Positions 17,377 through 31,050 of a stretch of DNA of 64,000 bases are shown one piece after another; within the stretch, counting starts at the first letter, position 1, and the number at the start of each line of letters is the position of its first letter. Both the position numbers and the translations under genes were made by a program. The stretch covers positions 58,094,001 through 58,158,000 of the forward strand of contig OZ231126.1 of the NCBI GenBank assembly GCA_965153355.1, written 5' to 3'. This stretch comes from Flaccisagitta enflata. Its lineage: Eukaryota; Chaetognatha; Sagittoidea; Aphragmophora. The notes below the pieces were generated by a model. The model was not told where the DNA came from, did not search any database, and saw only the letters and a list, made by a program, of their open reading frames with translations.

Positions 17377-17917
17377 CAGTAGATGTCGTCTAGACTTAGA
17401 AATACGGGGGCCCTCATATCTTAAATACCATTTATGTAACTAAAATAAAACTGTGTGTGTATAATGCTTATGACCTGAAGGGTTGACGATGGGGTATGGC
17501 AGCTCTGTGGATGGAAAACTCTTTTGAAAACACTCAATCAAACACTCAATCAAACACTCAATCAAACACTCAATCAAATGCTCTTTATCAAATCAGCTTC
17601 AGAAGTTGGTCTGGTGGTTAACTCACTAGACTTCAGACTTATCAGTTACAGTTCTTTTCATCTAAGGTTCCAGGTTCGAATCCCCGGCTGGTTTTGCTAT
17701 TCAAGCTAATGGATAAAGCTGAAATTCTGCAAAAAAAACTAATTGTTCCTATAGTTTTATACTAAAAGTTTTTTTTCTAAGACAGCCGTGAGGATGCATG
17801 CATCGTCAACCCTTTAGAGTTTCTGGCATTCTGTGCAAAATGTGACCCCCTCAACTGCTTGTGCCAGGAGTTGTAAATGAGCTCCCCCGTATTTCTAAGT
17901 CTAGACGACATCTACTG
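17377..17917. mobile_element. TA-flanked MITE, 541 bp
   Basis: Perfect terminal inverted repeats of about 34 bp (CAGTAGATGTCGTCTAGAC and onwards) flanked by TA on both sides. The repeat copy at about 10818 has the same surroundings without the element, so insertion and TA duplication are seen directly. TA duplication and CAGT ends fit a Tc1/mariner-type origin. No transposase is present. It carries a tRNA-like block near 17601-17695 and four copies of a short AATCAAACACTC repeat. Confidence 0.92.
17601..17695 (+). pseudogene. tRNA-like block inside the MITE
   Basis: GGTTCGAATCC at 17673-17683 is a perfect Pol III B-box, and GGTGGTTAACTCA upstream resembles an A-box/D-arm. The T stem and anticodon arm do not pair cleanly, so this is not a functional tRNA. 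It may be a captured tRNA or SINE head. Confidence 0.45.
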
Positions 17918-18070
17918 TAGGTTTTTTTTATGCTGATTGTTGGGAGGCTTTTAGGTCTGTCTGTCAGTCTTCCATCTAAGCTTCACATTCCGCGAAAAGT
18001 TTGGAAGGCCATCAAGCCCATCATCATGACGAAGCGCACATTCATTTTCGCATCTCATCTCAAAGTTATC
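17918..18070 (+). repeat. Second copy of the 10.82-10.98 kb block
   Basis: Near-identical to 10825-10988 apart from small deletions of 9 and 6 bases, then runs into TTTC in the same way. In one frame it encodes KVWKAIKPI-like residues, but I do not recognise a protein. Confidence 0.8.
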
Positions 18071-19247
<1,177 letters not shown>

Positions 19248-19269
19248 CTTTCCTATTCCCTCTCTTTAC

Positions 19270-20050
19270 CTCCAACTTGGTAATTATTGCTTTGCGACCC
19301 TTCAAGAATTGGAGATTGCCTTCATTTGAAATAAAGTCGACGATTCTTTGTTTGACAATCAATATTTTCTGAGCAACATTTTCGGGCTCATCCACGAGCA
19401 ATCTAAACGGTTCTGGAACTACAGGAAATTGTTGGGTCTTCCCTTCGACCCAACGCGGGTAAAGCTTTTCAACAACGCTGACAGCTTTATCATCCTGTAG
19501 ACTGACTTTTTCTGCTGAGCCAGGTATAGGGAAACGGGGACTCAAAGAATTCTCTTTCAAACAAGTGAGCAAATCGGAGACTGTATGCTCGTAATTTTCT
19601 TGAAAGAGATTGTAACAAGCATGGATGAGCTTTTTAGACTGCAGAATCAGTTCCATTTTGATAACTCGAAATTCATCCTCAAAACCCAATGTCTCAGTAG
19701 AGAGAACCTCTTCAACATGGCCTCGAAATTCACCCTCACTTTTTTCTTTCACCGTCTTTATATTTGGGGCAATTTGGAAGAGAATTCCCGTTTGCTGTCT
19801 TTCTAGCGAAACGAAGACAGATTCATCATTTTTGTCTTTCACGACTTCAAATATGGCAAAAGAATGCTCAAGTCGATGCTGAGAAAACCGACGAGGAAAG
19901 GATGGCATGGAAGACAAACACGTAATAGAAGGGTAAAGGATGAGCGTTGATCGGAGGGCGTACCATCTCAAAACGGTCATGTCCGTGGTAAATTCTTGGA
20001 TTTTGCATTTCCAATTATCATAGTTTAAAAATTCTGTACCACCTGATGTC
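19270..20050 (-). CDS. Unrecognised protein, large internal exon
   Basis: The minus strand is open for about 260 codons from an acceptor (ATCTACGACTACAG, exon starting 20050) to a donor GAG/GTAAAG (exon ending 19270). The composition is that of a normal globular protein, not repeat: it has NYDNWKCKIQEF, then LRWYALRSTLILYPSITCL, then FEVVKDKNDESVFVSLERQQ, and ends GRKAIITKLE. There is no clear membrane helix or familiar catalytic motif. I do not recognise the family. The frame stays open upstream through the CAA repeat, so the exon could instead begin farther right. It is on the same strand as the cyclase exons at 20.4-25.4 kb, but nothing links it to them. Confidence 0.55.
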
Positions 20051-20068
20051 CTGTAGTCGTAGATGAGA

Positions 20069-20409
<341 letters not shown>

Positions 20410-20444
20410 CTCAGCGTCCTCTGTCAATTTTCTATCGATTTTAC

Positions 20445-20528
20445 AGTTCGCTTCCATTGTTGCCTTTGAAGATGGTATTGCAGTTGCTGCTGTTTTGCCA
20501 GGAATCGTAGTCGTGCACAATTTGGCGT
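20445..20528 (-). CDS. Candidate adenylate cyclase exon, start of C2 region
   Basis: An 84-bp open block in phase 0 between AAACTTACAG and a weak GTAAAA donor. It reads ARLRFLAKQQQ followed by a basic, glutamine-rich stretch. Animal cyclases continue after TM12 with R-L-D-F-L-W-K and a charged helix, so position, strand, phase and R-L-x-F-L-x-K fit. The usually invariant Trp is Ala here, and the other two frames are open as well. Treat as tentative. Confidence 0.35.
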
Positions 20529-20589
20529 CTGTAAGTTTGGATAAGAGAGGGAAGAAAATTCTTTTGATGCCTCATTGTAACAAATATCA

Positions 20590-20815
20590 TTGTTCCCCCA
20601 TCAGGCCTCACAGGCCTATAATTTGCCTCCTCAAGCCTCAAATCTGCCCTTTTAGACCTGAAATCTGTCTTCTCAAGCCATGAATCAGCCCTTTCAGACC
20701 TCAATTCCACCTTCCCAGACCTCAAATCAGCCCTCAAGCCTAAAATTGGGCCTCTCAAGCCTCAAATTGGACCTCTCAAGCCTCAAATTGGTCCTCTTAG
20801 GCCTTAAATCAACGC
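20590..20815. repeat. Degenerate CCTCAAAT(C/T)(T/G)GCCC repeat
   Basis: About ten imperfect units of 20-22 bp such as CCTCAAATCAGCCCTCAAGC. The same motif occurs inverted at 3200-3960, and at 5390-5750 and 30240-30550. Confidence 0.7.
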
Positions 20816-20829
20816 GGAAGAGAACCACT

Positions 20830-21740
20830 GTATTGATACAGAATTTTGACTGAACTTCTCATTTTTTTTGGTATGACTGCAACTGCCCAGCCATATTATA
20901 TATCATACATTGCCGCATTACTGCCCTCGCTCACCTGCAAGCAACTACTTATTGTCCGTGTATCCGGTTTCGTATCTATTGTTGCAGACAAACTATTTTC
21001 TATATTTCTCTCATCCAGAGCAAGCTAAACCGCAAACACACACAGTGATCCTTGCCAAGCTCATGAAATCGGTTCAGCAGAGAATGTTTAAAGCGATCTA
21101 TGCACGAGTATCAACCATGTTTGTCCATCCCATTCGTTTGCAATGTAATTTTTACCTACAAAAAGAATAAGTTAGCAACATTGTCTCAGGCAAATAACTT
21201 ACGTAGAGAGTCAAAAATGGCTTATAACCATATTGCAATTGAAACACAACTATTTTTTCTATTCCTTTTTGACGCCGCGTCACGCAAGTGTGTAAATGCA
21301 ACAAAAAAGAATCATTTTTCTTTTAATCCTTCAGCTTAAAACTCATTATGGGTTTTATCTGAAATGAAGGTACGAAGGCTGAAGGGTGTATGAATTAATA
21401 GTTGACGACTTTTTTCTCCGGCTCAATCCACTTCAGGAGGAAACTCATTGTTTCTTTTATTAAAAATCGTTCATCTTCCGTTTTTTTGAAAATTCTTTTT
21501 CAGGACCTAATTTGCATAATGCAGTGGGATAAATTAATATGCTGCCATTGTTTGAATTAGCTATTATTAATTTTTTCTTTCTAACAAATTGTGTTTGCAC
21601 TTTTTGAATAAGTTTTTTTATAATTTGTGTTCTGATAGTTTAGTCTCTTCGCACAAACACCATGATTTTGTAAAACAAATAATTGTCCTTTTAGAAACAA
21701 AACTACACAGGATTTTGCTGATTTCTGGGATTTCTGTAAA
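20830..21740. other. No recognisable gene
   Basis: AT-rich intronic or intergenic sequence. No coding block with splice sites or similarity was seen. Confidence 0.5.
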
Positions 21741-23516
21741 CAAGGCCAACACCTATAAGTCGCGTGCGAATTTTACTTAATAATCGCCTAATTATAGAAG
21801 AACGTTATTTCCTGTAATGACGATAATGACAATAATTACCTATTGACCTATAATTGCCTATAATGACCTATAATTACCTATAATTACCCATGATTAAATA
21901 ATGACCTATAAGTACTTATGAAGACCTATGATTACCTATAATCACATATGGACCAATGATTACCTATAATGACGTCTGATTATCCATAATTACCCATAAT
22001 TACCTATAATAACATAATGACCTATAATTACCTATAATGACCTATGATTACCTATAATTACCTATAATTACCCATAATTGATTAATGACCTATAAGTACC
22101 TATATAAAGACCTAAGATTTCCTATAGTTACATATGGACCAATAATTACTTATATTGACCTATGATTACCCATAATTACCCATAATTACCTATTATAACA
22201 TAATGACCTATAATTACCTATAATGACCTATGATTACCTATAATTACCTATAATTGCATAATGACCTATAATTACCTAAAATTGTCTATTGACATATAAT
22301 TACCTATAATGACCTATAATTACCTATTATTATTTATAATTACATAATGACCTATAATTGCCTTTAATAACCTTTGATTACCTATAATTACCCATAATTG
22401 CATAAAGACCTTTAATTACCAATAATTATAATGACCTATAATGACCTATAATTACCTATAATTACAAAATGACCTATAATTACCTATGGTTACCTATAAT
22501 TATCTATAATGACCTATAATTGCCAATAATGACCTATAATTGCATAATGACCTATAATTACATATTATGACCTATAATTACCCATAATTACATAATGACC
22601 TATAATTACCTATAACAGCCTATAATTTCCTATAATTACCTATAATTACCTATGATTACATACTGACCAATAATGATCTATAATTGCATAATGACCTATA
22701 ATTACCTATAATGACCTATAATTACCTATTATGACCTATAATTGCATAATAACCTATAATTGCATAATAACCAATAATTGCATAATAACCTTTAATTACC
22801 TATAATTACCTATAATCACCTATAATGACCTATTATTACCTATAATTACCTATAATTACCTATAATGACCTATAATTGCAAAATAACCTATAATTACCTT
22901 TAATGACCTATGATTACCTATAATGACCTATGATTACCTGTAATTGCACAATGACCTATAATGATCTATAATTACTATGATTACCCAAAATTGCATTATG
23001 ACCTATAATTCCCTATAATTATGTAAATAAAAATTGACATACACTGCCTTAAATTGACTTATACTGAGTTAAACTGACTTAAATTGACTTGAATTTACTT
23101 AAAATGACTTGAAAAGACCTAGATTGACTTAAATTGACTAAAATTCAATAATGACTCAAATGACTTAATTTGACTTAAATTTGACATAAAATGACTTAAA
23201 TTGACTTATACTGAGTTAAACTGACTTAAATTGACTTGAATTTACCTAAAATGACTTAAAATGACCTAGATTGACTTAAATTGACTAAAATTCAATAATG
23301 ACTCAAATGACTTAATTTGACTTAAAGTGACTTAAAATGACTTAAAATGACTTAAAATGATCTAATTTGACTCAAAATCACTTAATTGACTTAAAATGAC
23401 TTGATAGGAATAAAATGAATAAAAAAAGTAAAATGGGGACCGACCAACCGACCGACCGACCAACCAACCGACGGACGGACAAAGCGGGGTATAGAGTCGC
23501 GTGCACGCGACTAAAA
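21741..23516 (+). mobile_element. Hairpin-ended element filled with minisatellite
   Basis: Begins CAAGGCCAACACCTATAAGT followed by CGCGTGCGA, and ends in ACCGACCGACC repeats, GACAAAG, GGGGTATAGAG, a perfect 18-nt palindrome AGTCGCGTGCACGCGACT and TAAAAA. The same start and end occur at 37404-37950. Between them lies about 1.6 kb of minisatellite. Confidence 0.7.
21815..23420. repeat. TATAATTACC/TATAATGACC then TGACTTAAAT minisatellite
   Basis: 21815-23020 consists of about 10-12-bp units of the type ACCTATAATTACCTATAATG; 23020-23420 of TTGACTTAAAATGACTTAAA. Units are variable and arranged in higher-order blocks. Confidence 0.9.
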
Positions 23517-23652
23517 ACTATTAGGCCAAAACAAAAACGGAAAATGAATTTTGAAAAACGGTCATCTTTATGATTTTTGCTCCTCCACATTACCTCAGTA
23601 GGGTGAAGGGATACTCCAAACTTTTGCTATGTGAAGCACCCAACCCCCTCAC

Positions 23653-23828
23653 CTGTCGGTCAAGCAGATGCAACGTAAAAAGTAACATGGCAACGTGAAG
23701 CGAGCCTCGAATGGCGATGCTTTGCAATAACGGAATTCCGTCGTATTTCGTTGGGTAAAGAAATTCGTCAAAGGCGTGGAAAACCGGAGAATACCAATAG
23801 TGCATAACCAAATTGTAAACGATAAACG
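23653..23828 (-). CDS. Adenylate cyclase, exon with last transmembrane helix
   Basis: A 176-bp exon (2 bases, then 58 codons) with acceptor CCCAG and donor CAG/GTGAGG. It encodes FIVYNLVMHYWYSPVFHAFD, a loop, then a helix ending HVAMLLFTLHLLDRQ. Animal cyclases end TM12 with L-x-x-R-Q just before the cytosolic C2 catalytic region, which this matches. It joins the 24704-24794 exon exactly in phase (split Ala codon). C2 catalytic exons should lie to the left on this strand; only one weak candidate (20445-20528) was found. Confidence 0.75.
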
Positions 23829-23995
23829 CTGGGAAAGAAAGAAGAATATGAAAAGGAAAAATACAAGGAAAATACCATTTGTGAATAATTGTGCATTATT
23901 GGAAAGACAACGTTAACACAATATCGAAAAGAGAAAGGAAGAAAGAGATATTCAAACGGAATTCCTTTGATCTAGAGAAAAGGGTTGAATAGATA

Positions 23996-24602
23996 CACTA
24001 CCAGCCAAAACACGGAATGAGTTGAGGTAGAATGATCGTCTCGGTCTCTCACTTTGATAGTTTTTGGGTCATTGTAGTGCGTACAATATAAATCTAAAGA
24101 AAACTAAATCACTTTTGGGGCGCTTTTTGAAATATATGCAAAAATGGTGTAAATCTAGTACATTTTTCATCAAAACTCTTTGTGGTGATCTTTTCTGGTA
24201 TTTTTAACTGCAGATTCGGATTCAACGAGTGCTTTGCGGTTCGTTTGATTATCATTTCACAAATCAAACTTTGATATGTCACACTATATATTTTTGAAAA
24301 AGAAATAAAAAGTTAATTTTTTCATCATATTGCTATAAAATACATTATTTCTTAATGATTTAAAAAAGAATAAGCTGTTACTTTTTTTTCAAAAGTATAT
24401 AGTGTGACATATCAAACAAACCGCAAGCCCACCACTGATTCCAAATCTGCGGTCAAAAATACTAAAAAAAATCATCACAAAGAGTTATGATGAAAAATGT
24501 ACTCAATTGTACTATTTTTTTTATATATTTCAAAAAGCGCCCCTACAATGAGTTGTAGACGAACATTTCAAATCAACTCATTCCGTGTTCTGGCGGACAG
24601 TG
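23996..24602. mobile_element. Palindromic MITE in cyclase intron
   Basis: Ends CACTACCAGCCAAAACACGG and the inverted CCGTGTTCTGGCGGACAGTG. The inner arms carry the same core as the 1797-2393 element (GTGTGACATATCAAAC, AAAGAGTTATGA, AAAAAGCGCCCC). It fills most of the 875-bp intron between the two cyclase exons. Confidence 0.8.
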
Positions 24603-24703
24603 GACACCGCTTAGAAAGTTTCTAATAGAAACTATTCATCTAATAAACAAATAATCATACAATAATAAGAAGGTAGTTTTAAGACTCGTCACTTTGGAAT
24701 TAC

Positions 24704-24794
24704 CAGTAATCATCGCAGTCATTTTAACGAAGCAATTAACTTGAAGAAAAACGCCACAGCTTAGAAGGCTTAGCATTCCGCAAACGATGTAATA
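24704..24794 (-). CDS. Adenylate cyclase, exon with transmembrane helix 10
   Basis: A 91-bp exon (phase 0 to 1) between TTGTTCTCACAG and a GTAATT donor. It encodes YYIVCGMLSLLSCGVFLQVN followed by CFVKMTAMIT. In ADCY2-type cyclases this region reads Y-F-I-x-x-C-x-L-G-L-I-S-C-S-V-F-L-R-V-N-Y-E-L-K-M, a close match across the whole exon. It is on the strand opposite to the 6.5-10.3 kb exons. Confidence 0.8.
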
Positions 24795-25284
24795 CTGTGA
24801 GAACAATGAAGGAGTGTTAAGAGTTAAAAGAGTATTGAGAAAATAAACATATGAAGACATACGATCCTGTATTTTTGTATACAAGTTCTTCATCTTTCAG
24901 ACTGACATGGACTAACTTTATGCAAAACCTCAAGTTCAAAAGGGAATGGACAACTGCCATTAGGATCAACAACCAATTCTTTTGCTCAACGTCAACTAGC
25001 TAGCAAAATATTTACTCACATACTATATTTTGCTTACATACATAACAAGATAAAATATGATGTTATAGCGCTATTGATGTACTTCAAAAGATTATAAAAT
25101 TTTATCATTTTAAAGTTTTTTTTTTATGAATTTCTTACTATTCTGTGAATTATAATCAGGGCTTTTAAACCAAATGGTTTGTATTTACCTATAATCAGGG
25201 CTTGTATTTACGTATAATTAGGGCTTTTAAACCTAATGGTTTGTATTTAAGTATGTACCGGTGCATTGTTGCAGAAGTTATCAC

Positions 25285-25415
25285 TGGTTTGGTTTTGAGA
25301 ATGAAAAGACGTCATCGTTGCGCCGGTAAAGGAATTGTTTGAGGCAGAAAAGGTGGAGGAGGATGAGGATGAGGAGGATATATGCGAAGGTGACGTCAAA
25401 AAAGGCATTGAGGAA
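25285..25415 (-). CDS. Candidate adenylate cyclase exon, helix 8
   Basis: After TCAATTTTCAG the minus strand reads FLNAFFDVTFAYILLILILL followed by HLFCLKQFLYRR, a single strong helix with a basic end, as expected for TM8. The donor (GTGATA) is weak, and the phase (2) does not join the 24794 exon directly, so an intervening small exon for TM9 would be needed; a hydrophobic stretch near 24920-24985 is a possible remnant of it. Confidence 0.45.
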
Positions 25416-25959
25416 CTGAAAATTGAGAAAGAAATGGCATAGAATTTTTTTTTAAAGAGCAGTTAACCGGAAGTTTACTTCGTTTTCCAGTTATAAATGA
25501 TGCTGAAACTCAAGAAGCAGAGAGCGAGCGAATGACGCACATGGGAACAATAGAGTTAGCGCTAGACTAGGAGGGAAATCTTGGTCGATGTGCGCGTCGC
25601 GGGTTGATTGACTTAAGTGAGTGACATGAATGACCGATAGTGTTGCGGACAGATGGAGGGACGGACTACGTACGACAATACATGTCATCAGGATAGCTTT
25701 TGTAATTCCATCACTAGTGAAACTTACTTGAGTAAAGAATTTGGTGAGGAAGGGGAATCGCCGACTGTTAATTTCTCCGAAAATAAACTAATTTTAGTTG
25801 TTTTAGACCAAATTTACCATTTTAGGCTTCTTTTGGCTGTTTTAGGTTAAATTTTGATATTGTGGCTAATTTTGAACTATTTTTATTAAATTTTGCTACT
25901 TTGGCTGAATTTTCACTATTCTGGGCTATTTTTATGTATATTGACCAATAAAAGGGGTA

Positions 25960-26190
25960 AGTGACCTATAAGGCTTTAGTGACCTATAATTTGTTAATTG
26001 ACTTTTAATGAAATGATTGACCTTTAAAGATGCTGATTGACTTTTAACGATGTTGATTGACCTTTGATGATGTTAGTTGACCTTTTGCAATGTAGTTGAC
26101 CTTTAACAATGTTAGTTGACCTTTAGCGATGTTAGTTGCCATTTAATTGATGGTTGACCTTCATAAGATAGTTGACCTCAGAATGACATT
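25960..26190. repeat. GTTGATTGACCTTTAA minisatellite
   Basis: Roughly ten degenerate units of about 22 bp such as GATGTTGATTGACCTTTAA. Confidence 0.8.
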
Positions 26191-29100
26191 TAGGTTAGTT
26201 TTTTTGTTGGTAATTCCATTTTGAAAAATGAGCATTTTATTACCCAACTATCCGTGACTGGATTGCGATGTATCTGGCTTTGTACATGGGAATCGTGACT
26301 TTTCCCCATTGTGATAGCCGGGCTGGTTTCATGGATTGGGCTGAAAAATAGGGGTTTCTGGTCAGCCCAAGACCAGTACGATTTTCGGACTTAGTTTTGT
26401 TTTTGGGATTGATGATTTGTCTTGGTGATATAATTTGGAAATAATTATTTTCATCAGATAGATGCTGAAGATGTTAGCGGTTAGTTTTTTTTGAAAATTC
26501 CTATCACTTTTAAAAATTTTAGATAGGTTTTGAAAGACGTTTGAAAGTTTTAAAGGATTTTGGAGAATTTTGGTTAGTTAAGAAAATCTAGAAAATTTCA
26601 GAAGAATTTAAAAAAAAAAAATTTTTGACTTCTAAAGATTTGAAGTATTTTGAAATAAAGGAATAGTGTCTTCTCTAAATTTTTTGGCGGAAGATGTGGT
26701 TATGCGAGACGAGTCGGGCTGGTTGGACTTGGTAAGCTTGATGGTAGGCTGCTTGAAGGTGATTAGTGGCCGGGAATGAAGGAAAAGCTATTGTTATTGG
26801 GTTTCTACTAGTGAATTCGCGACTCTACATAATTTGGGTGTAGCTGTTTGTCTGCTAAAACTGATATCCGTATAAGTCCCTAAACATGGAGTAATGGATA
26901 AGCTATGGTAAAGGCTTAAAGAATTTTTTTCAGAACATGTGAGATTATATTAGTGTTTGAAGATTTACTTTGTCTTGTTCCTTGAGAACAGGTACATTTT
27001 TCAGTAGTGTTAGTGGCATTTTGTGTGACTCTTTAAGCCATTTTGTTGATCCGTGGATCGCCCATTGGTCAATCAGTTGGTCCGTCCATCCATCGCTTGG
27101 TTGTTGGAAGGCATGCTTTTTTTTTTTTTTTTTTTTTTTTTGTTGTTGAGAGTTGGGGATGGATGCCCAAGAGTCGAGGCTCATTTTGAAAGTTTTATTG
27201 CCTGTCTGTCTGTTCGGTTATTTGTCTGTCCACTGATGGAGGACAGAGTTGGAGAATTGAATGATGGTTTGCTGAAGTTTTTTTTGGTGGATGGTTAGAG
27301 TGACATACCAGAGGTTGAACTTCATAAAGAAAACTTCAGCAAACTATGTTAAGGTATTCAAGACAGGTTGTCTAGTGTATTTGGATGAGAATACCTGACA
27401 GTTGGATGGACATATAAGGGAGGCAGTGACATACCAAGTGAATAACAAACAAGTTGAGGAACGGAATATTGGCCCTTTAATAGTCTGACCACAATGGACA
27501 TTAACACAGTGATTTAAATTTAATGTACAACGGGCCAGACATTTTACTGACAGACAGAAAAAGCGGTGATAGAAAAAGACATACTGACAGACTGCGTCAG
27601 AGATTGGGAGGGAGGCAGGTAAACAGACAACTTTGAGCTTATGGAAATACAGAGACTCACTGATAGACAAATTCAACACTAATAAACATGGCCGGATACA
27701 GGTGTGATAGTTACTTAAGAAGGCAGGGGCCGTAATGCTTACCAAGTGTTTGGGTTCATTCCATAAGGTTCACAAGACTTTTGCCAGATTGATCGTAAAT
27801 TTTTGACTCGCAATCGCCAGTTTAAAGCTATTTTGTTAATTTCAATTCTACTTCGATTGTTATTCCTGTCATTTCTTGTTTATTCAAATTGAACTATCAA
27901 GCCAAAGAAAAGATCAAGAAATTGACCAGAACCAAAACCATAAACTAAAACAATGAACACATTTGACAGACTAACTGAACTTGGACTAAAACATCATGAA
28001 GATTTCTTAGATTAAGAGAACTGAATTAACCAATCTCAAATGTAGCACAAAGGAAATTGCAGTATCAAAGACTTGCAGCCATCTGACACCAATGCATCAA
28101 AAAAATTCCTTATCAGGCTTGTTGCAAAACAGCAGAAAAGAAAAAATGAAAGATCCAAAATACGACGATAAGTTGATGGCTTATTTGCCTGGCTTTGTTA
28201 TTGATAGAAAGAAACAGCAAAAGCTGCAGTTGATGAAATTAATGACTTGGGAAACATTATGCATCACTGAACCACCACACCAAAGCCCTAATTCACGCCT
28301 TGCAGGTGGGGTCTATCCAAATTCACAAGTGAACTACACACAGATGCACTCACCAAAACAAAAGCATCACTTATTGTCTTTGATTCTAAATATCATATAA
28401 CCTATTGTTTCATAAACCCATCAAGTAACTTGGTAGTACATCGTAGTGAGAAACATAGTGCTACATTAAGGTAGAAGAATGACTGCACAGACTGAAACCA
28501 CTTGACAATCGCTGTGGAGTCAAACCCAAAAGGAAGAATTTCAAGATAAAAGACAAGCGTTATGCCATTTGAATACTATTTTGTAATTGGTTAATTTCAT
28601 TGTTGATTTTGATTTCCATTTCACGATGTTCTTTCATGTTAATAGTGTAAGGAATGGACTCACATTCTTGATAAACAAGAAAAGAAACAATTTCTTTAAG
28701 TCTATAATTGGAACACCATCATGGACAACGATATTGTTCATATGAAAGTTGTGTAAAAAATTATTTTGAGTTCAGTTTTAAAAAATTCATATATTATCTG
28801 AAGAGAAAACATTTTCACACAAAATTTAGGCAGTTAGAAAAACGTTTTTAAGTTTTATAATATTTATTATGATATTTCAGTCTGAAGTTTAATTCCTTTA
28901 TCATTTACTTTCTTGGTTAAAAGTATTTCATTTGAAAAAATGAAATACTTTTAATAAAAGCAGGTAGATGTAAAGAATTGATATAACTCATGAATTAGAT
29001 ACATATCTTAAATGTCATAGGAATTCAAAGCAGAAAAGTTGGAATACTGAACATTGTATTTTGTCTCAATGAAGTTTTATGATTTGTTAGTGACTTTACC

Positions 29101-29800
29101 TTGAGATATAAAAGTTCAATTGCACTTTTACCATGTGGGAGTAATGTAAGAATAGTATATTGGTCAGGTTGCAAATATAAAGTGCGCAACATGATAGAAA
29201 CATATTCCCGTTCTCATCTATGTTTGTTTCCAAAGGCGCCTTTAATCTGACTCAAAGTATCATGTTTAACTCAAACATACATCTAACTTTATGTTGCTTT
29301 AATCTACGTGGAACCATGTTGAAGTAGTCATTCTAAAACACGTGGGGCTTATTACGTAGTAAATATCTGACTATTACGTAGTAAATATCTGACTATAAAA
29401 GGGAGGATCACATTGTATGTGGATCCTCCACTAAAGTTACCTTGGGTCAACACATGCTCCATAAACATAATTTGTTACCTAATTATTGGTTCTTGCTTGT
29501 CACCTATTAATAAAACATTGCTTGCAACGTAATAACCCTGGCCTATTCCATGCTACCATAAGTATTCAGGAAAGAGTTGAAAACTTCTAGTCTAACAAGT
29601 AAATTAGATTATTTAACAGTACATTGAATAGTAACTTCACAACACACACACACACACACTCACACACACACAAACAAACAAACAGATAAACAAACACAGC
29701 GTATGATTAGGAGAAGGGCATGCCATGGCATGCCCTGTTGTCGGGACACCAAAGCGGGACACGATTTTTTTATGAAAAGGAAGGAAATGAAGAAGAAGAG
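26191..29800. other. Gene-poor stretch
   Basis: AT-rich sequence with a T-run at 27117-27140, short CA-type repeats at 29640-29700 and scattered open frames that show no domain and no splice context. If the WDFY-like gene ends in this window, its last exon could lie to the left of 38.9 kb, but I could not see it. Confidence 0.45.
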
Positions 29801-29807
29801 GAAGAAA

Positions 29808-29937
29808 CAAGGCTAAGTAGGCCAATGATCTGGGACGTGTGAATCGTCTAACAAATGTGTTACTGACCAACCAACCAACCAACCAACCGACCGACAGACA
29901 CGACCACTTATAGAGAGGCTTTGTCGCACCTAAAAAA
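29808..29937 (+). mobile_element. Hairpin-ended dispersed repeat copy
   Basis: Starts ACAAGGCTAAGTAGGCC, then a CCAACCAACC microsatellite, and ends TTATAGAG, AGGCTTTGTCGCACCT, AAAAA. It is a close relative of the 9510-9622 copy. Confidence 0.65.
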
Positions 29938-29995
29938 GTAAAGATAGATGAATTAAGAAAAGAGAAACAAAATATAGTAAGAAGAATAGTTGCAT

Positions 29996-30705
29996 ATGCA
30001 TCGGATGGTCAGCGGTACCTGTGCCCTGCTGGAATAGTTTGTGATTGTGAATTGCTTTAGCAATTCATTTTAGCATCACCCCATTACTCTATTTCCTTTT
30101 TGGGCAGCGGCCCCAAAGGGCCAATGTCCTGTAGGACACAGGGGTGAATTTCCAGATGTCCATTGCGTCCCGTCGTGTCCTCTGACCTCTCAGACCCTAA
30201 ATCAGCTCTCCTGCCCAAAATCAGCACTCTCCCCCAAAATCAGCCCCCCTGAGCCCATCAGTACTCTCCAAGCCCAAAATTGGCCCTCTCAAGCCCAAAA
30301 TCAGCCCTCTCAGGCCCAAAATCAGCCCTCTCAGACTCAAAATCAGCCCTCTCAGGCCCAAAATCAGCTCTTTCAGCTCCAAAATTCAGTTCCAAATTCA
30401 GCCCAAAATGCCCTCTCAAGCAAATCAGCCCTCTCAGGCCTCAAAATCAGTCTCTCAGGCCAAAATCAGCCCTCAGAGCCCAAAATTGGCTCTTCAGCTC
30501 CAAAATTAGCCCCAATACTCTAAATCAGCCTTGTCAGCCCAAAATCAACATGTCGCCCTTTAATGTGCCTTCTAAGGACGTCTGGAAATTCACCCCTGTG
30601 TCCTACAGGACATCGGCCCTTTTGGGCCGCTGCCCTGCTCTCACTATATTTCTTCAGCTAATCACTCCTAGCAGGGCATCGGGTACCGCTGACCATGTGC
30701 GATCC
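29996..30705. mobile_element. Fold-back element with GGTCAGCGGTACC ends
   Basis: ATGGTCAGCGGTACCTGTGC near 30005 is inverted at 30680-30696. Inner matching blocks are GGGCAGCGGCCCCAAAGGG and CTGTAGGACACAGG on the left, with their reverse complements near 30590-30640. The loop is a tandem run of AAAATCAGCCCTCTCAGGCCC-type units. Relatives occur at 3025-3180, 32170-32260, 34650-34730 and 40018-40452. Confidence 0.75.
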
Positions 30706-30721
30706 TTGGATGACTAGTTTT

Positions 30722-31050
30722 TCCTTCCAGGGTTTTGACTCTCTGCCGTCTTTCCCCTACATTGGGTTTTGACTCTCTGCCATTTTTCCCCAATATTAGG
30801 TTTTGACTCTTTCCCATCTTTCCCCAATACTGGGGTTTGTCTTTATGTTGTCTTTCCCCTACATTGGGTTTTGTCTTTCTGCCGTCTTTCCCTTACAGTT
30901 ACACTGGGTTTTGATTTTCTGCCCAACACTGGGTTTTGTTTCTTTGCTGTCTTTCCCCAATACTGGGTTTTGTCTTTATGCTGTCCTTCCCTCACAATGG
31001 GTTTTGTCTCTCTGTGATATTTCCCTTATACTATGTCTTGTTTCTATGCT
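30722..31050. repeat. 34-bp tandem repeat
   Basis: About nine imperfect units around CTGCCGTCTTTCCCCTACAT followed by TGGGTTTTGT. Confidence 0.85.

Noticed and set aside
17601-17695. Functional tRNA gene
   Set aside because: The B-box is perfect, but the T stem and anticodon arm do not pair, so only a tRNA-like remnant is claimed.
21800-23430. CRISPR-like array of short repeats
   Set aside because: No constant repeat with unique spacers; it is a degenerate minisatellite in animal DNA.
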